DNA of 64,000 nucleotides. Origin: Channa striata. Its lineage: Eukaryota > Chordata > Actinopteri > Anabantiformes > Channidae. Positions 25,001 through 34,000 of the stretch are shown one piece after another; position 1 is the first letter of the stretch, and every line of letters starts with the position of its first letter. The notes under the pieces were generated by a model. It had not been told where the DNA came from. It did no database searches and saw only the letters and a list, made by a program, of their open reading frames with translations. Made by a program: the position numbers and the translations under genes. The stretch lies in the NCBI GenBank assembly GCA_033026295.1, contig CM065186.1:20154172-20218171 (forward strand), in the 5' to 3' direction.

Positions 25001-28000
25001 GGCTCTGCAATACGCTTTCATCCTGCCTGGACAATCTCTGCAAGACATCCTCTAGATCTACTTGGGAATTTTTACACTAATACCAAGCATTCCACTGATC
25101 ATAAACACTTCTCTCACAACAAGCACCTTTCCTACCTCATTCAAGCAGGCCCACGTTAATTGTTCCACTGTTGAAGAAGCCTTCTCTTGATCCCTCCCTT
25201 GTGGAGAATTACAGACCAATCTCTCTTCTCCCATTTCTGGCCAAGACCCTGGAATGAGCAGTGTTCAATCAACTCTCAGACTTCATTTCCCAGAACAACC
25301 TCCTCGATGTCAATCAGTCTGGCTTCAAGAGTGGTCACTCCACAGAGAGTGTTGTGAAATTCCTACAGGCTGCAAAAGCTGCAGGTAACTCTTCTGTTTT
25401 ACTTCCACTAGACCTTTCTTCAGCCTTTGACAACCATAAACCATAAGATCTTTTTGACTGCAGCCTCTAACTTAGGTATCTCTGGACCAGCTCTAGGCTG
25501 GCTTCAGTCTTACTTGTCTGGACGAACCTTTAAGGTATCCTGGCAGGGGTGTGATTCTAACTCTCATAACTTCTACACAGGTGTACTGCAGGGCTCTGTT
25601 CCCGGTCCTCTTCTTTTTTCCATCTATAGTTTTTCACTCTTAAATAGGAGGTTAACATTACACACAGAAAATCTCTCATCAGAACGAACCTTGACACACT
25701 AACAACACAAGACCTTAAATACAACATGCAGAGGTAATGATGAAGGCGACTGAAGGCAAAGGGTGACTCCACCGGTAACCAGCCAAGGAGTCGAAACCAG
25801 GAAGGGACCGAGACAGACAGGAGTGGGGTGGGGTGGTAGAGCGCTGGCGTAGAGGAGTACTGCAGGGACACACAGAAAAATGAATGACTATAAATATATT
25901 GGCCGTGACTAACTAAAGTATGACAAAAAACACGTAACTTATAACAAAAATATCTCTTTTGGTGTTCAGCATACACTCCTTTAAAAGTTTCTGTCATAGC
26001 TGAGGTGATCCTAAGTAGAAACAATGGCCATCACCTGAAGCAGCATCTCTAAGGGAAACAAGCTGGCGCCAGGAACAGTCAGAGGAATCGCACATACCAT
26101 GTTCCCCTACCTGGCATCCTGCTAACCAACTTCATTGGAAAACAAGCTGGATCATCTCAGGGCCAGAGGCCAAGTTCCATTGAGACATCCAGGACTGCAG
26201 TCTTCTCTGTTCACTGAGACATGGCTGGATGGTACCAGACCACGCCATCGGTCTACCACATGGAGTGAATACTGGAGTCACGGAAGTCCGGGGAGGTGGA
26301 GGTCAACCATTGTTTATATTACACATCCATTAGACAAAGCCTTCTCTGACATACATTAGGCTCTCACACACTAAACTTAACACCAGGATGCTGCACTTAT
26401 TGTAGGGGGACTTCAACAGAGGCAAATTTAAGCGTACAGTGCTCAACTTTCATCAACATATTACCTGCCCCATCAGTGGAGAAAGTGCACTTTAAATGAC
26501 TCTTACATGTCATTTAAAGATGATTAAACCGAACAATCTGACCTGCTGTTAGGGAGATCTGACCACACCAACATCTTTTTCGTGCAAAAATATAAACAAT
26601 GGCTGAAAGGGGTAGTTTCGATCCATAGGAGGAGGCTGCACACTGATTAGACCAATAGGTGACCACTCCGCAGGACACTAGTGTCCTGATGCTTTGGTCT
26701 GATGTCACAGACTGAGACTGCAGACTGTGACTGAGTAGAGCTGTCTGTGATGTTCTCAAATCCTGCATCACTATCTGGAACATCGGAATCACTACTGGCA
26801 ACATGGAGAGAGACGTGAAAGAGGCAAAAGGGGCGCTAAGAGACAAAACTAGTCCGACTTACAGGAGAATGATTTTAGAGTAACCTTAACCATTGTGGAG
26901 TGCAAAGCTGATAAGCCTTCAGAAAACTGAACACATAGGTCGAATCCTTAGAGTCTGCACAGGTGTTTTTGGAGATATTCAATCTCTCCCTCTCATAGCC
27001 CGACCTCAGTTGTGATGTAGTGCTTGGAAATACAAACAAGCTACCTCATTGCGCCTTCATTATCCATTACCCTGGATCCATCACAGTTTGCTTACCACCG
27101 GAACCGATCTTCTGCACACACCTCTAAGCCACCTGGACACTAAGAAGAAGAATTACGTTAAAATTCTCTTTGTTGACTACAGTTCAGCATGTACTATTGT
27201 ACAGGTGGGCACATTTCATATTTCATTCTCCCTCTTCAGCACCGGAGCCCGCAGGGGGTGTGTCCTGAGCATCCTGCTGTACTTACTGTACATATATGAC
27301 TGCATAGAAGAAGACCAAAAGCAACAAGAAAGCCTACCTGGAAGAGAGTAAGAACCTGGAGTACTGGTGCCAAGAGTACTATATCCTACTGAACGTCAGC
27401 AAAACCAAGGAATTCATTGCGGACAACATTAAGGAGCAGGAGAGGCATTATCACCCCCTACAGATCAAAGGCTCAAAGAGCACATACTCCATTGTGCTTG
27501 GAATGTGTGATATAACCTACTGTTGAAAATATATCCTATTTTCTACACAAGGTTATCTTTTACTTTTTAAGTATACTTTAATTCTACTTATTAGTACTAA
27601 GAAAAATCAAACTAAGCATTTCATTACAAGTCATACTGTGTACGGCTGTGTATATAACTAAAATTTAAATTAGATTATTTAATTTTAAAGTCCTTTTGCC
27701 AGAAAAAAGGGGATTTGGTGTCTCATATATTTTGACAGAAGGAAGTGAGATATTTTGAAATAATATAAAATGTAGTGTTTAGTGGAAATTGTTTAATCTA
27801 GCCACAGGGTTTGCAAGCCAGTAACTTCTGTGCCGGTCCCAAGCCCGGATAAATACAGAGGGTTGCGTCAGGAAGGGCATCCGGCGTAAAATTTTGCCAA
27901 GTACAACCATGCGAGTCATCCATACCACTTTCATACCGGATCGGTCGAGGCCTGGGTCAACAACGACCGCCACCGGTGCTGTTAACCTACAGGGTGCCGG

Positions 28001-31000
28001 TGGAAATTGGACTACTGTTGGTCGAAGAAGGAGAGGAGGCAGAAGGGTTCGTGGTCAGAGAGAGAAGGGGAAAGGCAGCTCAAGGAAAGAGTTTAGATTT
28101 GAGAGTAGGGACTCTTAACGTCAGGGAACGACAGGGAAAGGTAGAGAGCTGGCAGACATGATGGAGAGAAGGAAGGTAGATGTACTGTGTGTGCAAGAGA
28201 CGAGGTAGAAAGCCAGCAAAGCACGTAGTATTGGAGGAGGATACAAACTGTTCTACCATGGTGTGGATAGGAAGTGAAACAGAGTAGGAGTGATCCTGAA
28301 GGGGGAGTTTGTCAATAATGTTCTAGAGGTGAAAAGAGTCTCAGACAGGGTGATGAGCCTAAAGCTAGAAATCGAAGGCGTGATGGTGAACATAGTCAGT
28401 GGATATGCTCCACAAGTTGGCTGTGAGTTAGAAGAGAAAGAGAGATTCTGGAGTGAGTTTGATGAGGTTGTAGAGAGTATACCCAGAGGAGAGAGACTAG
28501 TTGTTGGAGCAGACTTCAATGGGCATGTTGGTGAGGGGAACAGAGGTGATGAGGAGGTGATGGGCAGGTTTGGTGTAAAGGACAGGAATCCAGAAGGACA
28601 GATGGTAGTGGACTTTGCTAAGAGGATGGAAATGGCTGTAGTTAACATTTACTTCCAGAAGAGAGAGGAACACAGAGTGACTGAGAATGGAGGTAGGAGT
28701 ACACAGGTGGACTACATCCTATGTAGACGAGGTCATTTGAGAGAGGTTAGTGACTGTAAAGTGGTGGTAGGAGAAAGTGTAGCCAGACAGCACCGCATGG
28801 TGGTGTGTAAGATGACTCTAGTGGTCAGGAAGAAGAAGAGGGGAAAGTCAAAAAAGAAGACCAACTGGTTGAAGCTAAAGAATGAAGAAACTTGTGAAGA
28901 ATTCAGGCAGAAGTTGAGACAGGCTTTGGGTAGTCAGGAAGAGCTTCCAGATGACTGGGAAACTACAGCAGAGGTAATTAGGGAAACAGGTAGGAAGGTG
29001 CTTGGTGTGTCATCTGGTAAGAGGAAAGATGATAAAGACACTTGGTGGTGGAATGAGAAAGTACAGGACTGCATCCAGAGGAAGAGGTTAGCTAAAAGGA
29101 AGTGGGATGTAAAAGGACTGAGGAAAGTAGACAGGAGTACAAGGAAGTGCAGCGCAGAGTGAAGAGGGAGGTGGCAAAGGCCAAACAGAAAGCTTACGAT
29201 GAGCTGTATGACAGGTTAGACATGAAGGAAGGAGAGAAGGACTTGTACAGGATAGCCAGACAGAGAGATAGAGATGGAAAAGATGTGCAGCAGATAAGGG
29301 TGATTAAAGACGAAGATGGAAAGGTGCTAACAACCCAGGAGAGTGTGCAGAGAAGATGGAAGGAGTATTTTGAGGAGCTGATGAATGAGGAAAATGACAG
29401 GGAAAGAAGGGAGGAAGATGTGGATGTTGTGGAGCAGGAAATAGGAGAGATTAGAAAGGATGAGGTGAGGAAGGCTCTGAAAAGGATGAAGAGCGGAAAG
29501 GCTGTTGGTCCTGATGACATACCTGTGGAGGTGTGGAAGTGTCTAGGAGAGACAGCAGTGAAGTTTCTGACAGGTCTGTTTAACAGGATTTTAGAGAGTG
29601 AGAAGATGCCTGAGGAATGGAGGAGAAGCGTTCTGGTGCCGATCTTTAAGAACAAGGGTGACACGCAGAACTGTAGCAACTACAGAGGGATAAAGCTGAT
29701 GAGCCACACAATGAAACTGTGGGAAAGAGTAGTGGAGGCCAGGCTTAGGAAGGAGGTGGAAATTTGTGAGCAGCAGTATGGTTTCATGCCCCGTAAGAGC
29801 ACCACTGATGCCATTTTCGATTTGAGGTTGTTGATGGAAAAGTACAGAGATGGTCAGAAGGAGCTGCATTGTGTGTTTGTGGATTTAGAGAAGGCATATG
29901 ACAGGGTGCCGAGGGAGGAGCTGTGGTACTGTATGAGGATGTCAGGAGTGGCAGAGAAGTACGTCAGAGTAGTTCAGGACATGTATGAGAGAAGCATGAC
30001 GGTGGTGAGATGTGCCGTAGGTCAGACAGAGGAATTCAAGGTGGAGGTGGGACTACACCAAGGATCGGCTTTGAGTCCCTTCTTGTTTGCTATGCTGATG
30101 GACAGGTTGACAGATGAGGTCAGACAGGAATCTCCCTGGACAATGATGTTTGCAGATGACATTGTGATTTGCAGTGAGAGTAGAGAGCAGGTGGAGGAAC
30201 AGCTGGAGAGGTGGAGGTTTGCTCTGGAAAGAAGAGGTATGAAAGTCAGTCGTAGTAAGACAGAATACATGTGTGTAAACGAGAGGGAGCCAGGTAGAAG
30301 TGTGAGGCTACAGGGGGCTGAGGGTGAAGAAGGTGCACGAGTTTAAGTACTTGGGGTCAACAGTTCAGTCTGATGGGGGGTGTGGAAAAGAGGTGAAGAG
30401 GCGAGTGCAGGCAGGTTGGAGTGGGTGGAGGAAAGTGTCAGGAGTGTTGTGTGACAGAAGAGTGTCAGCCAGACTCAAAGGAAAGGTGTACAGGACAGTA
30501 GTGAGACCAGCTCTGCTCTATGGGTTAGAGACAGTAGCAGTGAGAAAGAGAAAAGAGGCAGAGATGGAAGCAGCAGAGATGAAAATGTTGAGGTTCTCCT
30601 TAGGAGTGACAAGGTTGGACAGAATTAGGAACGAGTTCATCAGAGGGACAGCGCACGTTGCCTGTGTTAGCAACAAAGTCAGAGAGGCCAGATTTAGATG
30701 GTTTGGACATGTGCAGAGGAGGGATAGTGAATATATTGGTAGAAGGATGTTGGAGATGGAGCTGCCAGGCAAGAGGGCGATAGGATGACCGAGGAGGAGA
30801 TATATGGATGTTCTAACAGAGGACATGAGGTTAGCTGGTGTCAGAGAGGAAGATGCCCAGGATAGAGTGAAGTGGAAAAGGATGATTTGCTGTGGCGACC
30901 CCTGATGGGAAAAGCCCAAAGATTAGTAGTAGTAGTAGTGGGAATTGTTTCTGATCTTTCTAATTTACTCTGTTCAGAACGAAATGTTCTGACATTTGAC

Positions 31001-34000
31001 CAAGGATTTGCAAAGTGATGATTTTGTCCCACCCTCTGATGCCAATCATGTGACACTGATTGGCTTCAGCAGCATTGATTCATTGTATTTTTCATCATGG
31101 CTGGGAAATAAAGTATGTTACAGTATGTTACAGGCACCATTGTAACAAAGAAAATTCTGACAAACTTAACGGTTTATAATCCTTGCACAAAATGTTTTTT
31201 GAAGTAGTCAAGTTACAATGTTGCTGATGTCAGTAGCCCATAGGCTGAACATTTTTGTTGATGAACTGCAGTCACTGAACACCCTTTGCATTCATATCTA
31301 AAAGAGTGTCCTGCGTTACTTATGCCATACAGTGAAATCACTGTCAGCTACTGAGTGTAGTGCTTGTGCAGAATTGGCCAAGGAAGTGATAAAAAAACAT
31401 TAGAGATTTTAGAGAAATGCAAAGAATGAGTAAAAACTGTCACAGTAATGACTAAAAACCATTGGCGACTGTTAGTTTTGTATGTCAGAATGTAAAACAA
31501 ACAGGCCAATCTGTGTTTACTAACAATTTCTGTATCACTTCTGTTTTCAACAGAGACCGTATCGATCCTTTGGTCTTTAAGTTCCAGTTCAAGAATGTGG
31601 AATACTCTTCTGGCCGCAACAAGACCTTCCTTTGCTACCTGGTTGATAAAGGCAACACAGCTGATGGGCTGCTGAGGGGCTATCTGGAAGATGAGCATAC
31701 TGGCCTTCATGCTGAGGAGGCTTTCTTCAAGCAGTGTCTGGCACACTATGACCTGGCAATCAAATACACAGTCACCTGGTATATAAACGTATTTTTCTTA
31801 ATTGTCAAAGGGTGTCACAGTTCTCTGGATGGAGCCTATAGTCTGTAAGAATTTTTTTGAGAGATTAATAAGACTGTGTAAGGCTTAATTGTACACTGTG
31901 CAACATTTTATAACTCGAACAGAGTGACATAGGGTCATTGTTTTGGGCCTTTAAAGATATTTCCATTTTCAGTAATGCCATTTTTTTGTCTGTGAACACA
32001 AATGTCAGTTAAAGCTGTATCATGCAAAGAAGAAGCAACATGTGAATACGATCCAGAAACGCAGCCGTGTTAACTGGCAAAAGCTAATTTAAAATGGTCT
32101 GAGGCAAAATGGAAAACTGTTTTCTGGTGAGATAAATCAGAATTAGAAATTCTTTTTGGAAACCACACTAAAAAGGAGAGACAGCATCCAGTTCAAAGGC
32201 TTGCATCTCTGATGGTGTAGGATTGTGCATTAGTGCATTAGTGCCTTTGGCATAGGGAGCTTGCACAACTGGAAAGGCCCCATACAGTGTGGAAAGCAAC
32301 AGTAGCTCGCGAGCAACGTGTTGGAAAACCCTGCCAGAGATCATAGAGGGCGTCAGGATGTCGGCTCTGGAGTCTGGCTCGGACAGAGTGTATATGACAT
32401 CACATGCGCTGTCCATGGAGATGGAGTGAGGAATGAACACAGCGATTAATATGGCGTTTGATAACTCTCTGGGCACATAGTAGGGACGGAGGCCCACCAC
32501 CAACAGTTAGTTCTATGTAGGGCAACAGACCTTGTTTCACCGTGATACAACCTGTATGACACCAATATGACACCTTGTTGATGTACACTCCCAAGCCCCC
32601 ACCTTTCCAATTTGCACTTTCCTCTCTCCTCCAATTTGCATGCACTGTGCTGAAACTTGATGCATGTGTCGAGCAGCCATGTCTCAGTGAAACTTATTAG
32701 ACTACACTCTCAGAAGTATTATCCTTCCTCACCAGACACCTCACGTTGCCCGTTATCAAAGATGGTGGATGCGGCTTGAATTTTCTCACCCTCCCTAGAT
32801 TTTTCTTCTTATTTTTTCCGTAATGTTAAAATTCAAAATGAAACTTAAATCCACAGTGTCAGTTTGGTGTAGCCCGATCAGCTGTTCCCGACTGTTATTG
32901 AATGAGCTGGCTCCATACAGCTGTTGTACACTGGTCACAGCTTGAAGCAGAAAAAGTTCTGCAATAATAAAATCAAAGATAAAAAGTCCCTCGGACCATG
33001 ATGATCAGAGAGGGTGAGCTTTCTACAACAAACTGAATACTTTACTATACTAAAAAACAATGAAAAAGGAAGAATACATTAAAATACTTAATTCAAAAGG
33101 AGAGTAAATTCAACGGGCTGCGGCTCGGGCCATGGATTCTGTTATATGGCTTCTTCTTTGCATGATACAGCGTTAACAGACATTCGTAGACTACGAACAG
33201 TGACAGTGATTTCTGGGCGTATTCCTCAGCCCATGTAGTAATGTCAAGTAGAGAATCGTGCCTTTTTTTAAAATGTAGTGCCGCCTGAGGGTCAAAAGAT
33301 CACCCACATCCAGTTTTTACCTTTGGCCTCGTCCCTTTCTCACAGATATTTCTCCTGATTCTTTCAATCTTTTGATGATATTATAGATAATGGATCTCCA
33401 ACGCGTCAACCAAAGCTCGCCAAAGGTTTAATAGATCCTACATAAATTTGAAAACTTGATTAGTCAAATTTGAGTGGTTACTTGGGAAACCAATTTAAAT
33501 GTATATCCAATCAAATTGATAAGTGTCCTGTTTCCTTTATACACCAGAAAAATATAGAATTATTTGAAAAGTAGTTGTCAATTAAACAGTGGTGGTCAGT
33601 GTTGCCAATTTTAAAATGTTATTACTATGTTTAGCAAGTATTCAGATCCATCTATACACTAATTTTTCAAAAAACTCTTATGTGAAAGTATTGTTTTCCT
33701 TCTTCTCAGTGATCAGCAGGTGATGCCGTAGGCCCCTCCACTTTCAGCTGGCCCAGTCCTAACGCAGCAGTCCCAAATGTTTTATGATTTTTTAATGAAA
33801 AATGGCACATGTTGACAGGTTATGGAAATCAGCTTATCCGTTGTTTGTGTTGAAATAACCTAGGAGAATAAAAGTTACAAAACATTAATAACTCTCTGCA
33901 TTTTCGTAATGTAAAAGTAGCTCTCAGGGGAAAAAAGATTGGACATCCATGGTCCAAATAGACAGACTTGAGATTAAACTCATCAGCCACAGCACAGTAA

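Larger units (their letters stand above)
27793..30943 (+). mobile_element. Near full-length RTE-clade LINE (Expander-like) in intron 1
   Basis: About 3.15 kb, + strand. The 5' end matches the 5' end of the antisense copy at 10317 (AATCTAGCCACAGG), so it is complete or nearly so there. The 3' end (GTGGCGACCCCTGATGGGAAAAGCC near 30893) is followed by a TAG trinucleotide run (30925-30939), the microsatellite-type tail usual for RTE elements. It lies only about 0.6 kb upstream of apobec2 exon 2, in sense orientation. Confidence 0.9.

Noticed and set aside
28290..30788. Long open frames resembling a host protein (such frames are sometimes auto-named craniofacial development protein 2-like)
   Set aside because: Endonuclease, RT with FADD and the GHVQRRD-type C-terminus, plus the TAG tail, show that this is an RTE LINE.
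30925..30939. TAG microsatellite as an independent tandem repeat
   Set aside because: It directly follows the RTE 3' end and is its retrotransposition tail.
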